From Cohnella sp. AR92 (GTDB taxonomy: Bacteria > Bacillota > Bacilli > Paenibacillales > Paenibacillaceae): a stretch of DNA of 64,000 nt. Positions 1 through 7,630 of this stretch are shown piece by piece. Location of the stretch: positions 407,550 to 471,549 of the forward strand of contig NZ_RZJR01000002.1 of assembly GCF_003990975.1 (NCBI RefSeq), read 5' to 3'. The notes beneath the pieces were generated by a model. That model ran no database searches, was not told the DNA's origin, and worked only from the letters and a program-made list of their open reading frames with translations. The first letter of the stretch is position 1; every line of letters starts with the position of its first letter. Made by a program: the position numbers and the translations under genes.

Positions 1-9
1 TGAATGTAC

Positions 10-74
10 AAAGAAACCGTTCCTTTCGTAAGTGGTTGGGTGGTACCTCCATTTTACCAAAGAACGGTTTCTTT
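10..74. repeat. 13-bp perfect inverted repeat enclosing a T-box-like core
   Basis: The arms AAAGAAACCGTTC (10-22) and GAACGGTTTCTTT (62-74) are perfect reverse complements around a 39-nt loop. The loop contains GGGTGGTACC, the core of a T-box antiterminator, but the usual following GCGG is absent (CTCC instead) and no plus-strand gene follows. It may be a decayed T-box leader, or simply a terminator of a gene to the left of the window. The GGTACC match alone could be chance. Confidence 0.35.
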
Positions 75-112
75 GCGTTTTGAAGTTATGCATTTTCTTA
101 AAAAAGCGATAC

Positions 113-240
113 AAAAAAGAGGGCATGTGTCTCCTGGAGGAGCGGAGCGTTTGCTTTTGCCGACGTGAAATCCCCTTGTAACGGGGTTACCAAATCCGAT
201 TTCACGGCGGCACCAGCAACCGGAAGGAGACACATCCCTC
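113..240 (-). other. Long interrupted hairpin with U-tract; possible small RNA or repeat element
   Basis: Read on the minus strand, a 16-bp outer stem (225-240 with 119-135, one bulge) encloses a second stem (GTGAAATC 165-172 with GATTTCAC 198-205) and an apical CCCC/GGGG pairing, followed by six U residues (113-118). The whole is about 122 nt plus tail, shaped like a rho-independent small RNA or a nested terminator. It lies downstream of the rocA terminator, so it would need its own promoter or read-through. No known RNA family was recognised. A 73-codon ORF overlaps it but has no ribosome site and is not called. Confidence 0.4.
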
Positions 241-257
241 CAAATACTAAATCGCTA

Positions 258-303
258 ACTAAAAGACAAGGGCTGTCCCTAAGTTGGACTTTTGGGACAG
301 CCC
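258..303 (-). terminator. Rho-independent terminator of rocA
   Basis: A 10-bp perfect stem, GGGCTGTCCC with GGGACAGCCC, has a 14-nt loop and is followed on the minus strand by TTGTCTTTT. It begins about 20 nt after the rocA stop codon. Confidence 0.85.
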
Positions 304-323
304 CTTCGTTTCGCCGCATATGC

Positions 324-1901
324 TTACTTCTTCACCGATAGCGCCTTCGCTTGCGTGAACTGGAGCAGGTAGTCGTGGCCTCCGGCCTTGGAATCGGTGC
401 CCGACATGTTGAAGCCGCCGAACGGATGGGCGCCGACCAAGGCGCCGGTGCACTTGCGGTTCACGTACAGGTTGCCGCAGTGCATCGTGTCCAGGGCTTC
501 CTCGATTCGGGCTTCATCCCTCGAGAAGAAAGAGCCGGTGAGGCCGAACTCCGTGTCGTTGTAGAGCGCGATCGCCTCGCGCCAATCCTTGGCCTTGCCG
601 ATCGCGAGCACCGGGCCGAAAATTTCTTCCTGCATGATGCGCGCCTTGCCGTCCACGTCGGCGAAGACGGTCGGCTGAATGTAGTAACCGTTGCCTTCCG
701 CTTTGCCTCCGCCGACTAGAAGCCTTCCTTCGCTTTTGCCTATCTCGATATAATCAAGGATTCTGCGAAACGAGGTTTCGTCGATTACCGGTCCCGCCGC
801 GTAATTCTCCTCCGGCAAGCCGATGGCGAGCCGCTTGGTCAGCGCCGCGACCTTCTCGACCACTTGGTCGTAGACGGCTTCGACGATGAACGCCCGGGAG
901 CCCGCGGAGCACTTCTGCCCTTGGAAGCCGAACGCCGACGCAACGATCGCTTGCGCCGCCGCGTCCAGGTCGGCCGTCTCGTCGACGACGATGCCGTCCT
1001 TGCCGCCCATCTCCGCCACGAGCCGCTTGATCCAGATCTGGCCGGGAGCCGTCTCCGCCGCCAGCCGGCTGATATGAAGGCCCACTTCCTTCGAACCGGT
1101 GAAGCTGACGAAGCGGGTTCGCGGATGGCCCGTCAGATAATCCCCGACTTCGGCTCCGCTTCCGGGGAGGTAATTGATGACGCCGGGCGGCAGCCCGATC
1201 TCTTCCATCAGCTCGACGAACATGTGCGCGATGACCGGCGTCGTCGATGCCGGCTTCAGCACCACCGTATTGCCGGAGACGACCGCCGCGCTCGTCATGC
1301 CGACGCAGATCGCGAGCGGGAAATTCCAGGGCGGGATCACGATGCCGACGCCCAGCGGAATGTAGCGCAGCTTGTTATCTTCGCCGGCCACCGCCGTCAG
1401 CGGCTGCGCCTCGTTAATCCGGCTCAGGCGAATCATCTCTCGGGCATAGTATTCGAGGAAGTCGATCGCTTCCGCCGTATCGGCGTCCGCTTCGGCGTAG
1501 TTCTTGCCCGATTCCAGGATCATCGTTGCTGAGAATTCATGCTTGCGCTCGCGCAACCGCTTCGCGGCCTTGAACAGATATTCCGCGCGGTCGGCCGCCG
1601 GCACCTTCTTCCAAGTCTCGAATGCCGCCAGCGCCGCTTGCATCGCTTTCTCGGCCAACTCCCGGTTCGCCTTGCTGACGTAACCGACGACCTCGTCCAG
1701 ATTGCCGGGATTCCGCGATTGGATCTTGGCTTCCGTGTAAATCTTCTCCGCTCCGATATGCAGCGGATATTCGGCGTTCAACGCTTCCTTCGCCTTGGCA
1801 ATCGCCTTCTCCATCGCTATCCGGTTCTCTTCCAGCTTAAAATCGACGAACGGTTCGTTGGCAAAAGGACTTCTATTCGTAACTATGCTCATCCTCCGCA
1901 T
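324..1901 (-). CDS. rocA: 1-pyrroline-5-carboxylate dehydrogenase
   Basis: This cytosolic enzyme oxidises pyrroline-5-carboxylate / glutamate semialdehyde to glutamate with NAD+, the last step of proline and arginine breakdown. The 525-residue protein has the aldehyde dehydrogenase fold, with the IPPWNFP segment near residue 189, the general-base glutamate in AEMGG (Glu297) and the nucleophile in FQGQKCSAG (Cys331). Length and the N-terminal segment FANEPFVDF match Bacillus RocA. An in-frame ATG at 1892 also fits a ribosome site (AGGAG), and so does the ATG at 1901 (AGGGAG); either may be used. The gene stands alone, with its own terminator and a 430-base non-coding stretch upstream that carries a repeat array. 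No putA or roc neighbours are present. Confidence 0.93.
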   Translation of the reverse strand: MRRMSIVTNRSPFANEPFVDFKLEENRIAMEKAIAKAKEALNAEYPLHIGAEKIYTEAKIQSRNPGNLDEVVGYVSKANRELAEKAMQAALAAFETWKKVPAADRAEYLFKAAKRLRERKHEFSATMILESGKNYAEADADTAEAIDFLEYYAREMIRLSRINEAQPLTAVAGEDNKLRYIPLGVGIVIPPWNFPLAICVGMTSAAVVSGNTVVLKPASTTPVIAHMFVELMEEIGLPPGVINYLPGSGAEVGDYLTGHPRTRFVSFTGSKEVGLHISRLAAETAPGQIWIKRLVAEMGGKDGIVVDETADLDAAAQAIVASAFGFQGQKCSAGSRAFIVEAVYDQVVEKVAALTKRLAIGLPEENYAAGPVIDETSFRRILDYIEIGKSEGRLLVGGGKAEGNGYYIQPTVFADVDGKARIMQEEIFGPVLAIGKAKDWREAIALYNDTEFGLTGSFFSRDEARIEEALDTMHCGNLYVNRKCTGALVGAHPFGGFNMSGTDSKAGGHDYLLQFTQAKALSVKK

Positions 1902-2074
1902 CTCCTCTCCCTATAAGCTTATTCGGGCGGATCGGCACAGTTGCTCAGCCGCGTTCCGATTTGCCGTCTCCCGCAGGTTTCGGGGAACCGGAAGCGGAGC
2001 GCCGTTGGCGGCCTGCGAAACCTGATGCTTGTAAAACGGAGGAAGAGGAGAATCGCCGATTGCGGTTAAACCCG

Positions 2075-2257
2075 TAACGGAACGGAGAGCCCTTATTTCG
2101 CCCAAAAAACGAGAATTCTATTTTTAACGGAACGGAGAGCCCTTATTTCGGGATTTCACCCTATAAAAGCGCGTAAAAACAGAAATAAAGGTCACCTAGT
2201 TCCGTTAGAAATCGGATAGCCGCTTTTTCGAGCTATTAAGGGCCGTGAGTTCCGTTA
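2075..2257. repeat. 183-bp composite inverted-repeat element, copy 1
   Basis: Two direct copies of a unit beginning TAACGGAA and containing CCCTTATTT start at 2075 and 2125 (26 identical bases in each). Two inverted copies end with TTCCGTTA at 2207 and 2257. The period is exactly 50 nt on each arm and the total is 183 bp, giving a large imperfect hairpin if transcribed. The same layout occurs at 22700-22882. It fills most of the gap between rocA (start 1901) and the sbcC terminator (2277). Nothing else is seen in 1902-2074. Confidence 0.85.
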
Positions 2258-2276
2258 GAATCTTCAGACGAATAGA

Positions 2277-2323
2277 AACAGGGTCTGTCTCATAAGTCAT
2301 GGACTTATGGAACAGACCCTGTT
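2277..2323 (-). terminator. Terminator of the sbcDC unit
   Basis: AACAGGGTCTGT (2277-2288) pairs with ACAGACCCTGTT (2312-2323), with an inner CATAAGT/ACTTATG stem. The hairpin lies 13 nt beyond the sbcC stop codon and ends on the minus strand in TTTCTATT. Confidence 0.8.
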
Positions 2324-2335
2324 CTCCCCTTCGAA

Positions 2336-5300
2336 TCAGCTCACCCGGAATCTCGTATAGCTGCAGCCCTCGGCCGATTTCTTGACCTCCAGAACGGCGG
2401 GGATCGCCTGCTTCAGCTCCTGGACGTGGGAGATGATGCCGATCATGCGTCCGGTCTGCTGAAGCTCGATCAGCGTGTCTATCGCTTTGTTCAGCGATTC
2501 CTCGTCGAGCGAGCCGAAGCCTTCGTCGATAAACATCGTCTCCAGCGAGATGCCGCCTTCGTAGGACTGGATAACGTCGGCCATGCCGAGCGCCAGGCAG
2601 AGGGAAGCGTTGAACTTCTCGCCCCCCGACAGCGTCTTCACGTCGCGATACTGCCCCGTGTAGTTGTCGAACACGTCGAGGCCGAGGCCGCTCTGCTTGC
2701 CGTGCTTCTCGCGCCGGTCGCTGCGGGCCAGGTAGAACTGGCCTCCCGAGATCGTCTCCAGCCGCAGATTCGCCGCCTGAAGGATCCGGTCCAGGAACTC
2801 GACCAGCAGGTACCGTTCGAAGGAGATCTTGAACTTGTTCTCCCCGCGGACGACGTCGTAGAGATCCTTCACGAGTTGGAACTCTTTCTCCGCCTGCCGG
2901 TACCCGCTTTCCGCCTGAACGATTCTCTCTTTGCCTTCAAGCGCTTTGTCGTGATGGTCCTGCGCCTGCGCCAGCGACTGCCGGGTGAGCTCCAGCTGCG
3001 CTTCCATCCGCTCGTTCTCTTCCGCGAGTGCCGCCAGATCGGCTCGCGCTTTATCCTTAAGCTGCGCTTCCAACTCCTCGACCTGCTTGCGGATCGCCGC
3101 CAGATCGGCATCGAAGCGCTCGATCTCGCGCTTCAGCTCCTCCCGGGCCGAGTCCGACAGCTTCGCCTGCCGGTACTCCTCCTCGGACGCGAAGCCCGCC
3201 GACCGCACCTCGGCGCGGAAGTCCGCGCTCGCCTGCTCCAGGCGCGTTCTCGCCTCGGCCAACTGCTTGTCCGCTCCGGCTTGATTCGCCGCCGCGGCGG
3301 CCTGCCGCTCCCGAGCCGCCTGGAACTGCTCTTGGGCCGCGCGCCAAGCCGCTTCCAGCTTGAGCTTCTCCGCTTCCGTCTCCGCCAGCTTCTTCTCCAG
3401 CGCCGCAAGCGAGCGGATCTCCTCCGGCACGCTGTTCAGCGCCTGCTCATAGAGCGCTTGCTCCGTCGCGAAGGCCGTAGCCAGCCGATGGTGAGCGGCC
3501 GCTTTCTCTTCCTTTTCTCTAACCGCGTTCTCTAGTGCCCGCTCCGTCTGCTCCAGCTGCCGCTTCAGCTCAAGCGCCGCGGCCTGATCCGCTCGCAGCC
3601 TCGCCACTTCGGCGCTGAGCTTCTTGCCCGCCTCGACCAGAGCCAGATAGTCGCGTTCGATGCCCTCGAGGCCGCTCGAGTAGCCCAGCTCGGCCGCCTC
3701 CCGCTCCTTCGCGCGCAGCTGCGCCTCCAGATGCTCCCGCTTCGCCTTGGCTGCCAGATAGGCCGTCTCCAACGCCGATCGCCGGCTCCTTTGCTCCTCT
3801 AGCCTTTCTCTTGAAGGCGTATCTTCGGCCACGACCGCCTTATGGGGATGCGCCGCGCTGCCGCAGACGGGACATGGCATGCCGTCGTGAAGATGTCCGG
3901 CCAGCAAGCCGGCCTGCCCTTCCAGCCATGCGGCTTCCAGCCGCGCGTACTCCCGAGCGGCGGCGTCGAACATCCCTTGCTGCTCCCGCTCCTCCTTGCC
4001 GGTCGCGCTCAGCTCTCTCGCCAATTGAAGATTCTCCTGGAGCACCTTGACGTCCGTCCGCATCCGGTTCAGCTGCTCGTCCAGCTCCGGAAGCGCGACG
4101 ATCTGGCCGTCCAACGCCCGAACGCGTTCCGCCAATCCTCGCTTCTCTTCTTGCAGAGACGCGGCCCGAGAGTCTATCGCCTTCAGCTCGTCATGGGCTT
4201 GAAGCGCCATTCGGCTCGCCCGGTCCACCTGTGCCTTGCGAGTATCCAGCTCGCGAACGACCGGCAGATCCCGATTCATCCTCTCGAGTTCCCGAACGAG
4301 TCGCTCCCGCAGCTCCCCCTTGCTCTCTTCGGCGCGATAGGCCTCTTCCTTCCGGCGGTAATCCTCTTCCGCACTCTCCTTGGCGACTTTCGCTTCCTGC
4401 AGCTGAAGCTCCTTCGTCCGGGCCTCCTCCGCCGCGAACGCGACATGCTTCTCCTGCACCTGAAGCGGCAGCGTCTTCTCGGCGAGCTTCAGCCGTTCCC
4501 GCTTCCGCCCGACCTCGGGGATCTCCGTCTCCAGGCGGTCCCGTTCGGTCCTCTTCCGATCCAGCTCGTCGAACTGAGCATTCAGGGACGCCGCCAGGTG
4601 GAGCTTCTCCACCAGCTCCTTCTGCCGTTTGGTCTCCTCGTCCAGCTTCGCTCTGCGAGAGAGCTTCTCCTCCGCATAATAAGAGATCTCGCTCTCTAAC
4701 GCTTCGAGCACCTGATAGGCGTTGTAATGCTCCTCGGCCAGCACCCGATGGAGCTCGGAGCCTTCCCTCTCTTCCAAGGCGAGCCGAAGGTTGACCGTCA
4801 GCATGTCCAAGTCGCGCTTGGCGAGCTCGCAGGCGGCCTGCGCCGTCCTTCTCCGGTCGTTGAGAATCTCGGCCACGTTCTTGAAGAGGTGCGTTCGGAA
4901 AATTTTCCGCAGAATCTCCTCTTTGTTCTCCGTGTCGGACGTGAGCAGCTTGCGGAATTCGCCCTGGGGAAGCATCACGATCTGGCTGAACTGCTCCTTC
5001 GTGAGCCCGATCAGGCTCTGCATTCTCTCGTTGATCTGCCGGACCATGTACCGGTCCACCATCATTTTCTCCTGGCCGCCGGTCGTCTCCACGAACTCGT
5101 ACCTCTCGCCCGTCGCGTTCTTGTTGCCTTCCTTGACGTGGGACAGCTGCCTCAGAATGCGATAGGTACGCTTCTTCAGCTCGAACTCGAACTCGACCGC
5201 CGTATGGACGTCATCCTCCGCGAACTGGCTGCGCAGGTTCTTCGAATCGCTGCGGTCCTCCCCGCTCGCTTCTCCGTAGATCGCGAAGCAGATCGCGTCG

Positions 5301-5443
5301 AAGATCGAAGTTTTGCCCGCGCCGGTATTGCCGGAGACGAGGAACAGACGGTGGCCGTTCAGCTCGGAGAAATCGATCGTCTCCTTGTCCTTATACGGCC
5401 CGAACGCCGTCATGGTCAGCTTGATGGGCTTCATTCCGTTCAC
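2336..5443 (-). CDS. sbcC: SbcC/Rad50-type DNA repair ATPase
   Basis: This is the ATPase subunit of the SbcCD nuclease, which opens hairpins and processes DNA ends and protein-blocked ends. The 1035-residue protein has the SMC-like layout: N-terminal Walker A GNTGAGKTS (residues 38-46), Q-loop region QIVMLPQGEF (about 154-163), two long coiled-coil arms, a zinc hook CPVC at 524-527, and C-terminal signature LSGGEKF with Walker B MFIDEGFGSLD. It overlaps the 3' end of sbcD by about 50 bases, so translation is probably coupled. The listed start is GTG; an ATG three codons inside (5434) is equally plausible. The family's usual length is about 1050 residues, so it is intact. Confidence 0.95.
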   Translation of the reverse strand: MNGMKPIKLTMTAFGPYKDKETIDFSELNGHRLFLVSGNTGAGKTSIFDAICFAIYGEASGEDRSDSKNLRSQFAEDDVHTAVEFEFELKKRTYRILRQLSHVKEGNKNATGERYEFVETTGGQEKMMVDRYMVRQINERMQSLIGLTKEQFSQIVMLPQGEFRKLLTSDTENKEEILRKIFRTHLFKNVAEILNDRRRTAQAACELAKRDLDMLTVNLRLALEEREGSELHRVLAEEHYNAYQVLEALESEISYYAEEKLSRRAKLDEETKRQKELVEKLHLAASLNAQFDELDRKRTERDRLETEIPEVGRKRERLKLAEKTLPLQVQEKHVAFAAEEARTKELQLQEAKVAKESAEEDYRRKEEAYRAEESKGELRERLVRELERMNRDLPVVRELDTRKAQVDRASRMALQAHDELKAIDSRAASLQEEKRGLAERVRALDGQIVALPELDEQLNRMRTDVKVLQENLQLARELSATGKEEREQQGMFDAAAREYARLEAAWLEGQAGLLAGHLHDGMPCPVCGSAAHPHKAVVAEDTPSRERLEEQRSRRSALETAYLAAKAKREHLEAQLRAKEREAAELGYSSGLEGIERDYLALVEAGKKLSAEVARLRADQAAALELKRQLEQTERALENAVREKEEKAAAHHRLATAFATEQALYEQALNSVPEEIRSLAALEKKLAETEAEKLKLEAAWRAAQEQFQAARERQAAAAANQAGADKQLAEARTRLEQASADFRAEVRSAGFASEEEYRQAKLSDSAREELKREIERFDADLAAIRKQVEELEAQLKDKARADLAALAEENERMEAQLELTRQSLAQAQDHHDKALEGKERIVQAESGYRQAEKEFQLVKDLYDVVRGENKFKISFERYLLVEFLDRILQAANLRLETISGGQFYLARSDRREKHGKQSGLGLDVFDNYTGQYRDVKTLSGGEKFNASLCLALGMADVIQSYEGGISLETMFIDEGFGSLDEESLNKAIDTLIELQQTGRMIGIISHVQELKQAIPAVLEVKKSAEGCSYTRFRVS

Positions 5444-6593
5444 CGTCCTCTCGATCGATCTCCCTCAGCACCTGCAGGAACAGCTGCTCCGTCTCCTCGG
5501 AAGCTTCCGCGTCCTTGGCATCCCGATAGAAGGAGCGGAACAGCGACAGCATGTCCATGCCCGCTTTGCCGCCGCCGGAAGCCAGCTCCGCCTGCCCGTT
5601 CAGATGCTGCAGCACCGAGCTCTGGCCGACATGCATCGCATTCGGGTAGACGGCGCGCACTCGCTCCATCGGCGAGAGCACCGGCAGCTCGTCGAGCAGC
5701 TTCACGTAGACGTAATCCTCGTTTCTCTCATGCCGCTCGATCTCCGCCATATAGCCTTCGACGGTGCGCATGTCGCGGCGCGGCTCCAGCAGCCTTTTCT
5801 CCACCGTCGCCGTCCCGTTCGCGTCCAGCTCCACGATCAGGTATCCCTTGCGGTGCTTCTCCTCGGAGATCGAATATTTGAGCGGCGAGCCGGAATAGCG
5901 TATCGTCTCGTCGCCGACATGATGCGCCTGGTGCAGATGCCCAAGCGCCGTGTAGTTAAAATCCTTGAAATGCGCCGAGCTAACGTGCTCCGCTCCCCCG
6001 ATCGCCAGCGGCCGCTCCGAATCGCTCGTGTTCGGCTCCGCCTCGCCGCCCTTCGTGACGAACGCATGGCCGACGAAGACGTTCCTCGTTCCCGGCTTTA
6101 TCGTCTCTTTGATCTTCGCAATGACCGCACTCATCGCATCGTCGTAGGAGCCGATGTCCTCCTCTTGAAGCGCCTGGCGGACCGTCGCCGGGTCGGCGAA
6201 CGGAACGAGATAGAACTGCACGGGACCATGCTCGTCGCTTAACGTGACCGGCTCGAACGGCGGCGCGAATTCCCCTGCGATATGTAAGCCCGCCGCCCGC
6301 ATGATGCCGCTGCCGAAGTTCAGCCGGCTCGGGCTGTCATGGTTCCCGGAGACGGCCAGCACCGGCGTCTTCAGGTCGAGCACGATCGTCTTCAGCACCC
6401 TGTCGAGCAGCTGCACCGCGTCCGTCGGCGGCACGGCGCGGTCGTACAAGTCTCCGGCGACGATGACCGCGTCCGGCTTCTCCGTCTCGATGTCCCGCAG
6501 CAATTGCCGCAGGACATGCTCCTGGTCCTCCGTCATATAGACGTTCTGCACCAGCTTGCCCAAGTGCCAATCGGCCGTATGGAACAGCTTCAA
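5391..6593 (-). CDS. sbcD: SbcD/Mre11-type exonuclease
   Basis: This is the metallophosphoesterase nuclease subunit of SbcCD. The start is placed at a TTG (6593) giving MKLFHTADWHLGK: an AAAGGAG ribosome site lies 8 nt upstream and homologues begin exactly here. The longer frame reaching 6704 carries no family-like sequence and runs through a poly-A tract. The metal-binding motifs are in order: TADWHLGK, AGDLYDR, SGNHDSPSR and LGHLHQAHH. The length of about 400 residues equals E. coli SbcD. sbcD is first and sbcC second in a two-gene unit, with an extended -10 promoter at 6639-6644 and a terminator after sbcC. Confidence 0.95.
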   Translation of the reverse strand: MKLFHTADWHLGKLVQNVYMTEDQEHVLRQLLRDIETEKPDAVIVAGDLYDRAVPPTDAVQLLDRVLKTIVLDLKTPVLAVSGNHDSPSRLNFGSGIMRAAGLHIAGEFAPPFEPVTLSDEHGPVQFYLVPFADPATVRQALQEEDIGSYDDAMSAVIAKIKETIKPGTRNVFVGHAFVTKGGEAEPNTSDSERPLAIGGAEHVSSAHFKDFNYTALGHLHQAHHVGDETIRYSGSPLKYSISEEKHRKGYLIVELDANGTATVEKRLLEPRRDMRTVEGYMAEIERHERNEDYVYVKLLDELPVLSPMERVRAVYPNAMHVGQSSVLQHLNGQAELASGGGKAGMDMLSLFRSFYRDAKDAEASEETEQLFLQVLREIDREDGERNEAHQADHDGVRAV

Positions 6594-6636
6594 CCAACCC
6601 ACTCCTTTTTTTTCCGACAACCTAGTATCTATTACG

Positions 6637-6648
6637 TTATTATAGCAA
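6637..6648 (-). promoter_or_regulatory. Extended -10 promoter for sbcDC
   Basis: The minus strand carries TTGCTATAAT, a perfect -10 hexamer (6639-6644) preceded by TGC, about 45 nt upstream of the TTG start of sbcD. No good -35 hexamer is seen, as is usual for extended -10 promoters. No LexA box was found here. Confidence 0.55.
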
Positions 6649-6702
6649 GTTTGAACGTCCGCCGCTTCTTCCGCTATTAGGCAATTAATAGATTCCCCAT
6701 TC

Positions 6703-6762
6703 AAAAAAAAGCCCCCCTCGGGTCGCCCGCGGAATCCGCGAACGATGGCCGAAGCGAGGCTT
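6703..6762 (-). terminator. Terminator of the small coiled-coil gene
   Basis: Minus-strand AAGCCTCGCTTCGG (6749-6762) pairs with CCCGAGGGGGGCTT (6709-6722) around a small inner CGCGGATTCCGCG stem, and is followed by eight T residues (6703-6710). Confidence 0.8.
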
Positions 6763-6809
6763 GGCTGTGTTCCAAAATCGATCGTTACCCTATGGACATT
6801 AACGTTGAG

Positions 6810-7157
6810 TTACTTCTTATCGACCTGAAGCAGTGTGACCTGCTGGATCGAATACGTATCGCGGATCGATTCCTCGGTGATGACGTTCAGCTTGACCAGG
6901 CTGCCGATCTTGGACGAGTCCGGCTTGGAGAGCAGCCGCCACACCTCCGGATCGGGAAGCGCCTCGTACAGCTTGCCGCCGTCGTATTCCTTGCGTTCCT
7001 GCAGGACGAGCCTTGCTTGATACCCGCCCGCCTCGAACTCGGACAGGCTCTGCTCGCTGCAATAGTTCAGGATGGAAGCCCTCAGCTCGGACAGCTCTTG
7101 CTCGATCTCTTTATTCTTCTGCTTGAGTTGATAGTACCGCTTCAGAATCTTGTCCAT
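6810..7157 (-). CDS. Conserved hypothetical protein with N-terminal coiled coil
   Basis: The product is a soluble protein of 115 residues with no signal peptide or membrane segment. The first 45 residues are charged and heptad-like (LKQKNKEIEQELSELRASI), predicting a coiled coil. The rest is a small alpha/beta region with YQARLVLQERKEYDGG and LLSKPDSSKIGSLVKLN. The start is the ATG at 7157, 8 nt after GAGGAGGG; a GTG three codons earlier overlaps that ribosome site. It is a single-gene unit between tyrS and sbcD, with its own terminator. No function can be assigned. Confidence 0.7.
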   Translation of the reverse strand: MDKILKRYYQLKQKNKEIEQELSELRASILNYCSEQSLSEFEAGGYQARLVLQERKEYDGGKLYEALPDPEVWRLLSKPDSSKIGSLVKLNVITEESIRDTYSIQQVTLLQVDKK

Positions 7158-7307
7158 ACTCTTCACCCTCCTCGATACAACATGTGTATGTGGAAGAAGC
7201 GAGATTAAGACAAAGACAATAACCCTGCCGATGATAGGGCGGAATCGGGATTCGCCCCCGTACCGTCAAGCTAGCCAATGATCCTTGCGGAGGAACGCCC
7301 CATTTTG

Positions 7308-7336
7308 TTGACAATAAAATAAGGGGTCGCTATACT
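7308..7336 (+). promoter_or_regulatory. Sigma-A promoter of tyrS
   Basis: TTGACA (7308-7313), a 17-nt spacer and TATACT (7331-7336) give a near-consensus promoter. Transcription would start near 7343 and run into the T-box leader. Confidence 0.9.
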
Positions 7337-7342
7337 AGCTGT

Positions 7343-7603
7343 AATCTACTCATATCCTTGCGAGGATGGAGATCAGTAGCGGCGTTGTCCCTGTTCCAGA
7401 AAGTCAGGGGTCGATGGGACCTGACACACACAGCGGCCGCGAATTACGCCTCCGGAGCACTTGGGTAATGCCAAGCGGAAGAAGCGAACGATATCTCGCT
7501 GAAGCGGCACAAGCAGTCCGATAACGGCTGTCGGTGCAATCTGGGTGGTACCGCGGTTAAACAATCGTCCCTACGTCTACGATAGACGAGGGGCGTTTTT
7601 TTA
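7343..7603 (+). promoter_or_regulatory. T-box riboswitch (tyrosine) upstream of tyrS
   Basis: The leader between the promoter and tyrS contains the conserved T-box sequence GGGTGGTACCGCGG (about 7544-7557). It is followed by the intrinsic terminator CGTCCCT...AGGGGCG with seven T residues (7566-7602). A TAC tyrosine codon in GAATTACGCC (7445-7447) is in the place expected for the stem I specifier. By family knowledge, uncharged tRNA-Tyr pairs with the specifier and the T-box bulge, stabilises the antiterminator and allows tyrS transcription. The specifier call is inference. Confidence 0.9.
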
Positions 7604-7630
7604 TTTTCTTAGGAAAAAGGGGATGCAAGC

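Noticed and set aside
98-319. 73-codon minus-strand ORF near the left edge
   Set aside because: It lies across two hairpins, has no ribosome site, and its composition is that of the hairpin sequence read as protein.
2075-2257. Attachment site or IS end for the 183-bp element
   Set aside because: No transposase or integrase gene adjoins it and no target duplication was seen; kept only as a repeat element.
2426-3535. 369-codon plus-strand ORF opposite sbcC
   Set aside because: It is the antisense shadow of GC-rich sbcC, which has full motifs; no ribosome site or recognisable domain.
6594-6704. N-terminal extension of SbcD up to 6704
   Set aside because: It runs through a poly-A tract and the ribosome site; homologues start at the TTG at 6593.
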